NCBI GenBank assembly: GCA_029942245.1 | Contig: JAOZTN010000098.1 | Span: forward strand, 1-9,917 | DNA length: 9,917 nt | Origin: B18-G4 sp003648575 | Lineage (GTDB): Bacteria; Bacteroidota; Bacteroidia; Bacteroidales; B18-G4 | Reading direction: 5' to 3' | Shown here: piece after piece, positions 1 through 6,411 of the stretch | Position numbering within the stretch: position 1 is the first letter of the stretch | Layout of the letters: the number at the start of each line of letters is the position of its first letter | Translations under genes and position numbers: made by a program | Notes under the pieces: generated by a model | Database searches by the model: none | Seen by the model: only the letters and a program-made list of their open reading frames with translations | What the model was told of the DNA's origin: nothing

Positions 1-2281
1 TTGCAAAGAACTGTTCAAGTCGATTACTGCTATTGACAGCCATATTGTAATAATAGACTTGATCGTTTATCGAATTATAGGACAGGGCTTTCTCCGGAGA
101 ATTAGAGGTCTTATTGCTAACTACACTATGATCGACACACGAAATTGCAACAACATTTCCACCATAATTCGCTGATTTATTTGCAAATGCATATATTTTA
201 TTCTTGAAATAATCAAATTCTAAGTCCATTCCCCTTATTTGATTATTCATGGAAAAATCAATCTCTGTGATTAGTGCAAAGCCATTTTGATCATAAACAT
301 GAATTTTTGATTGGTAGGTTTCGCCAACGTAAACCTCCTCCTCAATTGAATTATATTTAATACTCCGACTGTTGGCCATATTTAAACTATAAGAACCTAG
401 TAATTGATTCTGAGACATATTAATTTCTGCTACATATGTTGTATTGTCACTAAATAAGGCATAAATAAAGCTCCTATTCGGATTTGCTTCAAATTGTGTA
501 CATGGAACTCCTTGAGCTAAAGGCACCTGTGTGGTACTCATGGCAAATGAAAGGGCATCAATTATCAATACATTCCCAATGCGTCCGCAATAAATTTTGT
601 CCTCATATGAAAACAATTCCCCAGCATGAGGACCAACATAGATCGTATTAATTAAACTGTTCGAAGTTCCATCAAGTATATAAATTGTGTTTTCTTCTTC
701 ACTGCATATAAATATACGGTTAGTACTTACATTGTAAACTATATCAGTTAAATATTCTCCTAGTCGAAGCACATCTTCTATGCTATTGTCAGAAGCATCT
801 ACGATAGCTACACCTGAATTTTCATAATTAATCCGGTTATTAAGGAAATACAATTTATCGTCCTGGCTGTTATAACAAGCGAGGTTTGTTTTAAAGGCAG
901 TTTGATTCATATCCTGCAATATAACATTAGTGGAATGCTTGCTATAAGTTCCTTCGAGCGGATTGGCCGAAAAAATATAATCAACGCTTGATATTTCTGT
1001 CACTAACAGATCTTTACTCGTGCAAGATTCTATCGTCCCAGATACAGGAAGTATTGAATAGTCTATCAGGCTATACATGTTTAAATAGTTGTTTCCTGAG
1101 ATAAAGACATCATTGCCGCTTTGCTTCAGAGCTAAATTTTCTAGCCTTTTATTGTAAATAATTATACTTTGATCCACAACAACATATTGACCTTGAGCAT
1201 CAGGAATAGATGTTTCTATTACATATTTGTAATTTGATTCTAATGGTTCACGGTATAAGATTATAATGGAATTGTACAAATTACTATATACAAAATCTTC
1301 TAAATAGATATACTCTTCCATATGACTAAATCCTACAATAGATTGGTTAAATGTCAAATCTGATGTATTATACAGACCCATATACTCCCATCCAGCATCA
1401 TGAATTGAATGGATAGCGATTTTGCCATTTTCAATTTCACGTATGCTTAGATATGAACCCGCAGAACCTGTTGAATTCAATGAAAGTAATGTATTCTTAT
1501 CTAATTTTTTTATCCCCGGCTCATTCGTTGTAATAAACACTGCCCCATTCGAAAAAAGTATATCATTGATTTGGAAAGTAAAGCTGGCGGATTGCAAAGA
1601 ACTGCCAGTTACAGCATTATAGGATTTGATCACAGTGCCATCTTCCCAGGAGTTTACCATCCAGTACACGATATCATCATCGGAGTTATAGCCTATACAT
1701 GTTGATTGTTGCTCGGTAAAAGCTGCTAAGGTATGTGTTGCAATAACCTGATCAGTAAGTGTATTGATGACGTAAAAATTATTGCTAAGGTCAGCCACAA
1801 ACAGACGGTTTTGTGAGGCATCGCCAATAATAAAACGATTATTCGGTTTAAGCTGCACAATGGTTTGCATGAAATAACTTCCCGCATTGCTCAGTGGTAT
1901 TACATTAAGAATATTGGAAGTGGCTGGATCAACCTGAAATACTGCGTTACCACCAAAACAATACAATTTATCCCCCACATCGCAAAACTCGATAGGCGTA
2001 AAACCGAGGTCAGCTGCCGGGAGGGTGATGGTGGTTACAAGCTGATCGTCGGTAGTGCTATTAAACTGAGGATCCTGATTAATGTAATCCACAAAGGAGG
2101 CTGAAATGTCATCAGGATTGCCTTCTAACATGTATTCGGCATAGCGCCCGTTCTGGTGTTCAAGTCGGAAAAAGGTATGATCATTTCCTACAGAATCTTT
2201 AGTGATAGTGTAATCAATCTGCGCACTCAATAGCTGCGAAAACGCAACTATAGCCGCGATAAATAAATGAATTTTTTTCAT
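1..2281 (-). CDS. Secreted beta-propeller protein, paralog of the 6412-9917 gene (C-terminal part beyond window)
   Basis: The minus frame is open from ATG at 2281 to the window start: 760 codons, no stop, checked line by line. Residues 1-20 form a Sec signal peptide (MKK, hydrophobic core, LLSA before Q21). The rest has short repeats of the YVTN/YncE-like kind, such as FYVINTLTDQVIATHTL, VAIVDASDNS and IYILDGTSNSLINTIYVG, implying a many-bladed beta-propeller. It aligns throughout with the large gene at 6412-9917: residues 66-238 are about 88% identical by hand count, residues ~239-440 diverge strongly, and ~440-515 are close again. By that homology the missing part should hold a GWNWLSFPR module and a T9SS sorting tail, total about 1,230 residues; this is inference. 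No Shine-Dalgarno precedes the start, as is normal in Bacteroidota. Likely surface-exposed or secreted; ligand unknown. No enzymatic motif was recognised. Confidence 0.9.
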   Translation of the reverse strand, partial: MKKIHLFIAAIVAFSQLLSAQIDYTITKDSVGNDHTFFRLEHQNGRYAEYMLEGNPDDISASFVDYINQDPQFNSTTDDQLVTTITLPAADLGFTPIEFCDVGDKLYCFGGNAVFQVDPATSNILNVIPLSNAGSYFMQTIVQLKPNNRFIIGDASQNRLFVADLSNNFYVINTLTDQVIATHTLAAFTEQQSTCIGYNSDDDIVYWMVNSWEDGTVIKSYNAVTGSSLQSASFTFQINDILFSNGAVFITTNEPGIKKLDKNTLLSLNSTGSAGSYLSIREIENGKIAIHSIHDAGWEYMGLYNTSDLTFNQSIVGFSHMEEYIYLEDFVYSNLYNSIIILYREPLESNYKYVIETSIPDAQGQYVVVDQSIIIYNKRLENLALKQSGNDVFISGNNYLNMYSLIDYSILPVSGTIESCTSKDLLVTEISSVDYIFSANPLEGTYSKHSTNVILQDMNQTAFKTNLACYNSQDDKLYFLNNRINYENSGVAIVDASDNSIEDVLRLGEYLTDIVYNVSTNRIFICSEEENTIYILDGTSNSLINTIYVGPHAGELFSYEDKIYCGRIGNVLIIDALSFAMSTTQVPLAQGVPCTQFEANPNRSFIYALFSDNTTYVAEINMSQNQLLGSYSLNMANSRSIKYNSIEEEVYVGETYQSKIHVYDQNGFALITEIDFSMNNQIRGMDLEFDYFKNKIYAFANKSANYGGNVVAISCVDHSVVSNKTSNSPEKALSYNSINDQVYYYNMAVNSSNRLEQFFA
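804..859. repeat. 56-bp perfect repeat shared by the two propeller paralogs, copy 1
   Basis: Positions 804-859 and 8636-8691 are identical for 56 bp in the same orientation, starting ATAGCTACACCTGAATTTTC. Both encode the NNRINYENSGVAI part of one propeller blade. The copies lie about 7.83 kb apart. Confidence 0.9.
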
Positions 2282-2317
2282 AGCTTATTTGGATTAAAAT
2301 TAATAAATAATGCGTTA

Positions 2318-2351
2318 AGTCTCTTTCATGCAATGAACAGTGAAAGAAACT
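2318..2351 (-). promoter_or_regulatory. Inverted repeat in the leader of the propeller paralog
   Basis: Arms AGTCTCTTTCA (2318-2328) and TGAAAGAAACT (2341-2351) are complementary except at one position, with a 12-nt spacer. In a minus-strand transcript the odd position would be a G-U wobble, so the RNA stem is continuous for 11 pairs. It ends 37 nt upstream of the ATG at 2281. It could be a leader hairpin or an operator; which one cannot be decided from sequence. Confidence 0.4.
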
Positions 2352-2421
2352 GTCATCAAGTTATTATTCAATATTCAGCTGAACATATTCCAGAACATGC
2401 ACAACTAGCACCTAAGATAAA

Positions 2422-2448
2422 AGGCAGATAATCAGGTATCTGCTGCCT
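2422..2448. repeat. Short inverted repeat, hairpin candidate
   Basis: AGGCAG (2422-2427) pairs with CTGCCT (2443-2448), and inside it CAGATA pairs with TATCTG around ATCAGG. The two pairings are alternatives sharing one bulge. Directly beyond, GCCTAAGT and ACTTGGGC form another imperfect dyad. No U-tract follows on either strand, so a terminator is not supported. Confidence 0.3.
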
Positions 2449-2584
2449 AAGTGACTTGGGCTATTAGCCGCTGACTTATATGTTTTGTTTGGCTTCAATA
2501 CATCGCGGATAACTTAAGTTGACATGTGCCTTCATATGCCAATAAATCTGAATCAAATTCTAGGCCCAATTAAATTTGTATATG

Positions 2585-2599
2585 ATAGCTCTGAGCTAT
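2585..2599. repeat. 15-bp palindrome
   Basis: ATAGCTC and GAGCTAT are perfect 7-bp arms around a single T. It lies in non-coding DNA about 300 bp upstream of the gene starting at 2281. It may be a protein-binding dyad. No partner gene is evident. Confidence 0.3.
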
Positions 2600-2776
2600 A
2601 GAATTTGTTTGATGGTTTAATTAGAATCGTGATTCTCTAAATGTTAATACTGGAATATCAGAAAATGTAACCCTATTTCGTTAAAAAGTTATTAACCGCA
2701 ATATTGTCGGGTAGGATATGGGGAAAACAGTCTTTTTGGAAAAACACTTACATAATGCTCTTTTGAAAGGAAAAGC

Positions 2777-2935
2777 ATGACTATGAAATTCTCTTCGATT
2801 ATTATTGATGACATTCCTTTTACCTAAAGGAATCTACAAACCACTGATAATACTTCAGAAGAATGTCAACGAAGTCTGTGTCTTTATATTAATCTGTATA
2901 TTCCTGTACAGATTCGTCGCAGAGACCAGTCCTGA
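2777..2935 (+). pseudogene. Possible remnant of a second response-regulator receiver domain
   Basis: ATG at 2777, with AAAGGAAAA just upstream, begins MTMKFSSIIIDDIPFT, then TAA at 2825, then RNLQ in the same frame. Receiver domains of LytTR-type regulators in Bacteroidota commonly begin in the style of IIVDDEPLARRNL, so the frame looks like such a start with a stop in place of the residue before R. Beyond RNLQ nothing recognisable remains, and the frame closes at 2933. The match covers fewer than 15 residues and may be chance. It gains a little weight from the clearer regulator remnant at 3749 in the same non-coding interval. Confidence 0.25.
2891..2914. repeat. 8-bp inverted repeat
   Basis: AATCTGTA and TACAGATT are perfect arms around an 8-nt loop. 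It overlaps the low-confidence receiver remnant 2777-2935. No U-tract follows. Confidence 0.3.
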
Positions 2936-2969
2936 CCATCTAATTATTTCGACAATCAAGCATTCATAG

Positions 2970-2997
2970 TGGTCACTTTAATCCGATCTGGGGTCAG
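2970..2997. repeat. Tandem GGTCA repeats, possible insertion-sequence end
   Basis: GGTCA occurs at 2971-2975 and 2992-2996, exactly 21 bp apart, as TGGTCACTTTAATCCGA then GGGGTCAG. A similar unit (TTAAGGGTGGTCAG) occurs at 3926-3939, with an inverted one at 3893-3906. IS21-family elements carry multiple short terminal repeats at about this spacing, so this may be a relic end. No transposase was recognised, so the assignment is inference. Confidence 0.3.
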
Positions 2998-3121
2998 TCA
3001 GAATAGCCATTCTTTACAGTAAATGACAAGGCTGTAGGTTTATCAAAAAAAGTAATAGCTTCACTCAGAGAAACAATATGTTATACAAGCCAAAATACTG
3101 TTTTTTTGAGGGGCGGGATAA

Positions 3122-3589
3122 GGTGAAGATCTGTGGCACCAAGATAAAAGAGATGCACAAGTTGAGGCGGAAGATATGGCACGTTGAAAACAACAGATAG
3201 AGGTAAAGGATCATGATAATTCAGAAGTACAAAATGAACAAATAGATTTAGATGATGAGCCCGCAAACATGATCCCTTAGATGTTTTCATAAAGATTGAA
3301 TGATCTGATTCAACAATATCTTAGCTATGAGTACAGTGAATGTTCCCTGGAATCTCTTGAGGTGATTGAAGAAAAAGTAAATGATCTGAAAGGTAAAATT
3401 TCTGAATGGGCTAACGAGCAGGATGTTGAAATAGCGAACAACGAAATAGGGATAATTATAGAGAGGTTCATTTTGGATTTGGAGGAATCATCGGAAAGTT
3501 GTGAGAAGGAGGAAACTGTTGCTATGAAATTAGCTTTTGAAGAAACCTGGAATGCTGAGATGCAGGATCGGCTTGATTTGGCTAAATAG
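3122..3589 (+). pseudogene. Acidic protein of unknown function, open 3' part 3296-3589 and stop-broken 5' part
   Basis: From 3293 to the TAG at 3587 the frame is open. The only early start is TTG at 3296, giving 97 residues rich in E, D and S (SYEYSECSLESLEVIEEKVN, WANEQDVEIANNEIG, FILDLEES), probably alpha-helical with coiled-coil tendency. There is no ribosome binding site and no ATG before the last third. The same frame upstream, 3122-3292, keeps the same acidic, hydrophilic character (IEVKDHDNSEVQNEQIDLDD) but has stops at 3185, 3278 and 3290. The simplest reading is the C-terminal half of a decayed gene. The alternative is a small TTG-started gene beginning at 3296. I do not recognise the family. 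The neighbours are a response-regulator remnant downstream and possible IS scars on both sides. Confidence 0.35.
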
Positions 3590-3649
3590 CAAATATCGAT
3601 ATCTAGTTAGTTCCTTAAGTTTTATTGTGAATTGTAGTGAGGGATCTTA

Positions 3650-3665
3650 CTACCCTCCTGGGTAG
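3650..3665. promoter_or_regulatory. Dyad upstream of response-regulator remnant
   Basis: CTACCC and GGGTAG form a perfect 6-bp stem with loop TCCT, about 85 bp upstream of the regulator start at 3749. It is followed at 3683-3692 by a run of ten C. It could be a binding site for the regulator's own promoter or a terminator for the acidic frame ending at 3589, but no U-tract follows on the plus strand. Confidence 0.35.
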
Positions 3666-3682
3666 GTATTAGTCTATTACAT

Positions 3683-3692
3683 CCCCCCCCCC
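3683..3692 (+). repeat. Poly-C tract of ten
   Basis: Ten consecutive C in otherwise AT-rich non-coding DNA, 56 bp before the regulator remnant start. Such tracts are prone to slippage in replication and to sequencing length error. Confidence 0.9.
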
Positions 3693-3722
3693 TTGTTCCG
3701 TTAGTGACCAAATGCTACATTG

Positions 3723-3739
3723 TTTGAATTATATTCAAA
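3723..3739 (+). promoter_or_regulatory. 17-bp palindrome just upstream of regulator start
   Basis: TTTGAATTATATTCAAA consists of perfect 7-bp arms with a TAT centre and ends 9 bp before the ATG at 3749. Its position suggests an operator, possibly autoregulatory, left over from when the regulator was intact. Confidence 0.45.
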
Positions 3740-3748
3740 ATATTTAGC

Positions 3749-3865
3749 ATGATTAAGATATTTATAGTAGATGATCACCCTCTTTTCATCAACGGCATGA
3801 AATCAATTTTCAAGAACAATGCTGGTAATATCCGCTTGCAAGGATCAGCCAACTGTGCTAAGAGA
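3749..3865 (+). pseudogene. Truncated NarL/LuxR-type response regulator, N-terminal remnant only
   Basis: ATG at 3749 opens MIKIFIVDDHPLFINGMKSI, followed by FKNNAGNIRLQGSANCA. This is the start of a receiver domain of the NarL/FixJ class: first beta strand, the acidic pair D8 D9 that binds magnesium, HPLF, helix 1 and the second strand. Homology stops at about residue 36-40 (near 3865). The following codons (KRACKLQIPIPLTPLNR...) do not resemble a receiver. The phosphoacceptor aspartate expected near residue 55, the rest of the receiver and the whole HTH output domain (about 170 residues) are absent. The frame runs on to 4138 only by chance, over the end of the convergent beta-helix gene. 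A 17-bp palindrome and a poly-C tract lie just upstream, probably surviving regulatory DNA. An inverted repeat at 3893-3939 lies just past the break and may mark the event that truncated it. Confidence 0.75.
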
Positions 3866-3892
3866 GCCTGTAAACTGCAAATACCGATACCA

Positions 3893-3939
3893 CTGACCCC
3901 TCTTAATCGCATATATATGAGCCGGTTAAGGGTGGTCAG
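3893..3939. repeat. Imperfect inverted repeat at the regulator truncation point
   Basis: CTGACCCCTCTTAA (3893-3906) and TTAAGGGTGGTCAG (3926-3939) are complementary at 12 of 14 positions around a 19-nt spacer. It lies 28 bp past where response-regulator homology ends and 67 bp beyond the stop of the convergent beta-helix gene. It may be a collapsed IS end pair, a small MITE-like element or a hairpin terminator. The absence of a U-tract argues against the last. Confidence 0.5.
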
Positions 3940-4006
3940 TTTAGCCGTTCTATGCATCCTGCGTACCGCAAATCGCAAAATATTCTGCACCCGAATATCC
4001 TTAAAA

Positions 4007-6352
4007 CTATTTTTTTATGATTTTCAGAGCCTCCTTTTCCTGTCCGTTAACGATCAGACTAATGATATAGGTTCCAGCTTTAAGCTCATTGCCTTGCTGA
4101 TCTTTTCCGTTCCATACAATGGTTCCTTCGCCGCGTGAGCCTTTTGTGTCCATTAAGGTTTTTACGCATCTTCCATTCAAGTCGTATATACGAATAGTTA
4201 CACTTCCGTATTCCTCCTGGATATACGTAATATTTGTACTGTAGTGGAAGGGGTTGGGCCAAGCCTCCAGAAGTTTTGGATGTTGGGTGTTGGGTGTTGG
4301 ATTATCATCAATGCCGATATCCGGGTCGTATTCGGAAGCGCCCATGTCGATGCGGTCGTTGACGATGCGGCTGTTTCCTGCGAGGTCCGTGGCGGGCAGG
4401 TGCAGGGTGTCTCCATCAAACATGTATAATACGTATTTACCTTCTTCATGCTTGATATAGGGCAGGTTCATGCCAACCTCGTACATGGGTACGCCGGCAT
4501 CGATGCATGGAGAGTTTTTTGTAAGCGCATAAGGAGCCTCCTGAGTCCCGGCCCAAAGCGGATCAGCATCGATATTGCCCTCAAGCCAGTTAAGTGTATG
4601 TCCCGGCCCCATAAGCAAAACATTCTCCGCCCCGCCTTCTACATCTGAATAACTCACCTGTAATGTTGTGGGTTCAGGTGACGACATGCTTATTTCCAGC
4701 AGGGAATCGCCATATAAAATAGAATTATAGAAACTCACATCAGGTCCATCCTCTAAGCCAACACCCACACCTTTCGGTCCGCGTCGTAATATATTGTCCC
4801 CGATTGTTGCATTAATAATATCAATATCAATATGGCCGGATACATACAGTCCGGAAGCCAGCCCCGATCCCCATATCGGGTCCCTATATGCTATTACATT
4901 TGTTATCTGCATATTCTTTACCGTTCCACTGAAAAAGCCTGGCGTGCCTAAGTCGCCTCCAAAACCAAAACCTGACCCGCTACCCTCTAAAGGCACAGGG
5001 TATTTTGGCATGATATTATCAACCAACAGGTTTTCAACCCGAAAACTCCTGGGCTTATCCTCAATCGTATTGCTCATTCCTCCTGCACCTCCAACAATAT
5101 TCCTGATTGTAAGGTTGCGAACCAAAACGGAATCACTATAGCTAGTTACAAAAGCAATATTGCCTATCCCTGCATTATCACGAATGGTGATATTCTCTAT
5201 TGTTACATTCTCACAAGGCCTCAGATACAGCAATCCACTGAACTCTTCACCATTGATCAAATTCATATTTTTGATCTTGAAATGTTTCATAAGCGAATGA
5301 GCATGCAAAAAGCGCGACAGGGAGTCGGCATCCAGGATCACGCTGTCCTGACTTTCGCCAATGATATTTACATAACTGCGGCACCCAAGCGAAAAATGAT
5401 CCCCATTGGTATTGGGACCATACACCCCATTAGCCAAAAATACAGTGTGGGGATCAGTGCTGTCAGAGGCAATAAGCTTTATTGCAAAGCCAAGAGTACG
5501 CAAAGGCTCTTCCCATGATAAACCGTTGTTTGTATCGTCCCCGATTTGAGGGTTAACATATAAATCGTGATGAACAGGTTGAAGTTTAGCATGTTGTATG
5601 TCAATGCTGATGTTATCAATTGGAAAAGACTTAGTATCCAAAGAAGTTACGAAATGGGCATCAGGCTGAAGTACTGTAAAGGTATCAACATATACACTCA
5701 TGTATGGAGAATATAAAGTATTTGCAATATCTGCCATCGAACCATTGTTAAGATATATATTACACCTGTTGATACTATCGAATGCATAATTTCCTTCAAT
5801 TCCTGCACTTATACCTCCAGGGCCATTAAATGCAGAATTATATCTTATAGTGGAGCCGGATAAAAACATGGTTCCATAGTATTGTGAAATTCCTGCCCCA
5901 ACATCAGCATTATTATACTCAATAATACAACTATATATAGAAGGGGAAGAATAATAACTTAGAATCCCCCCACCATTCGCCGTATTGAAATAACCATTAC
6001 CATTTGTTAATGTTAAACCAATAAATATATTGTTAAATGAGTTTTGATAGAGATAAATACATGGCCCATTTTGATTCCCATCAATAATGGTATTCACAAT
6101 ATCATTTCGCTCGCCCGAGAGAATATATAAGCTACCCAATGTACAATCGATATCGCGATTAAAATTCACATTCTCATAATAACGGCCAGGATAAACCAGT
6201 AAGGTATCATTACTATTAGCATTATTATATGCCTGCTGGATGGAAGTGTAATCGCCTGTACCGTCCAGTTTCACTGTAAGGATGCCCTGAGATAAGGCTA
6301 CGAAAGCATTTAACAGAAGTAATATTGCAATTAATGCCTTTGTATATTTCAT
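4007..6352 (-). CDS. Secreted right-handed beta-helix protein with T9SS sorting domain
   Basis: Complete, 781 residues, ATG to TAG. Residues 1-22 are a signal peptide (MKYTKALIAILLLLNAFVALSQ). Two parallel beta-helix regions follow. The first (about 25-230) starts with GDYTSIQQAYNNAN and LLVYPGRYYENV, the usual cap of pectin-lyase-fold proteins, then repeats of the IIDGN / GLTLTNGNG / GGGI type. The second (about 264-600) starts with YVNPQIGDDTNNG and LRTLGFAI, the DUF1565-like cap, which in this family is normally near the mature N-terminus. Near 607-670 come NSPCIDAG and DLAGN..IDMGASEY, the standard end of such helices. A linker rich in P, N and T leads to a type A T9SS sorting domain (about 697-781: AWPNPF, IYDLNGR, AGTYIISL, terminal IIKK). 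Likely a polysaccharide-binding or -processing surface protein, but no catalytic residues can be assigned. It follows the propeller gene by 59 bp, with a hairpin between them. Confidence 0.93.
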   Translation of the reverse strand: MKYTKALIAILLLLNAFVALSQGILTVKLDGTGDYTSIQQAYNNANSNDTLLVYPGRYYENVNFNRDIDCTLGSLYILSGERNDIVNTIIDGNQNGPCIYLYQNSFNNIFIGLTLTNGNGYFNTANGGGILSYYSSPSIYSCIIEYNNADVGAGISQYYGTMFLSGSTIRYNSAFNGPGGISAGIEGNYAFDSINRCNIYLNNGSMADIANTLYSPYMSVYVDTFTVLQPDAHFVTSLDTKSFPIDNISIDIQHAKLQPVHHDLYVNPQIGDDTNNGLSWEEPLRTLGFAIKLIASDSTDPHTVFLANGVYGPNTNGDHFSLGCRSYVNIIGESQDSVILDADSLSRFLHAHSLMKHFKIKNMNLINGEEFSGLLYLRPCENVTIENITIRDNAGIGNIAFVTSYSDSVLVRNLTIRNIVGGAGGMSNTIEDKPRSFRVENLLVDNIMPKYPVPLEGSGSGFGFGGDLGTPGFFSGTVKNMQITNVIAYRDPIWGSGLASGLYVSGHIDIDIINATIGDNILRRGPKGVGVGLEDGPDVSFYNSILYGDSLLEISMSSPEPTTLQVSYSDVEGGAENVLLMGPGHTLNWLEGNIDADPLWAGTQEAPYALTKNSPCIDAGVPMYEVGMNLPYIKHEEGKYVLYMFDGDTLHLPATDLAGNSRIVNDRIDMGASEYDPDIGIDDNPTPNTQHPKLLEAWPNPFHYSTNITYIQEEYGSVTIRIYDLNGRCVKTLMDTKGSRGEGTIVWNGKDQQGNELKAGTYIISLIVNGQEKEALKIIKK
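4281..4301 (-). repeat. Heptanucleotide tandem repeat in the beta-helix gene linker
   Basis: Plus-strand TGTTGGG TGTTGGG TGTTGGA is three units of 7 bp inside the coding sequence, encoding part of the P/N/T/H-rich linker (NPTPNTQHPK) directly before the sorting domain. The unit length is not a multiple of three, so gain or loss of one unit would shift the frame ahead of the T9SS signal. Confidence 0.85.
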
Positions 6353-6363
6353 TTATCTTGTTT

Positions 6364-6371
6364 CAAAAATA
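6364..6371 (-). promoter_or_regulatory. Possible Bacteroidota -7 box for the beta-helix gene
   Basis: TATTTTTG on the minus strand fits the Bacteroidota -7 consensus TAnnTTTG and ends 11 nt before the ATG at 6352. It coincides with the U-tract of the terminator hairpin, so the match may be fortuitous. No clear TTG -33 element is found at the usual ~20-bp spacing, and the 5' leader would be extremely short. Weak call. Confidence 0.2.
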
Positions 6372-6401
6372 TTTCCGGCAGCCCATTCGGGCCACCGGAA
6401 A
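6372..6401 (-). terminator. Rho-independent terminator between the propeller and beta-helix genes
   Basis: Read on the minus strand, 11 nt after the propeller stop codon, TTTCCGG and CCGGAAA pair around an inner GCCC / GGGC stem with a 4-nt loop, separated by a 2-nt internal bulge on each side. The run TATTTTTG follows directly, giving a U-rich tail. It should end or attenuate transcription of the propeller gene, so the beta-helix gene 59 bp away may be transcribed separately. Confidence 0.7.
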
Positions 6402-6411
6402 ATACATTTCA

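Larger units (their letters stand above)
2282..2776. other. Intergenic region upstream of the propeller paralog, no gene seen
   Basis: No frame on either strand here looks coding. The stretch holds the upstream region of the minus-strand gene starting at 2281 and three short dyads, listed separately (2318-2351, 2422-2448, 2585-2599). A Bacteroidota promoter for the gene is expected but no convincing TTG / TAnnTTTG pair is visible; TAATTTTA near 2297-2304 (minus strand) is a 7 of 8 match without a properly spaced -33 box. Confidence 0.5.

Noticed and set aside
2571..2578. TAAATTTG on the plus strand as a -7 promoter box
   Set aside because: No TTG at suitable distance upstream and no plus-strand gene within 200 bp downstream.
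3078..3200. 40-residue plus-strand frame beginning MLYKPKYCFFEG with a C..CG-like pattern, considered as a transposase zinc-finger remnant
   Set aside because: Too short, only one CG motif, no recognisable family; it overlaps the acidic frame in another phase.
3775..3990. Minus-strand 71-residue open frame over the response-regulator remnant
   Set aside because: It is the antisense shadow of the receiver-domain codons and has no protein-like features.
3866..4138. Extension of the regulator frame to 129 residues
   Set aside because: Residues after about 40 do not resemble a receiver or HTH and run into the antisense of the beta-helix gene; read as chance open frame after truncation.
4244..5518. 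Several plus-strand frames of 60-115 codons inside the beta-helix gene
   Set aside because: They are antisense to a well-supported coding sequence and lack any recognisable protein feature.
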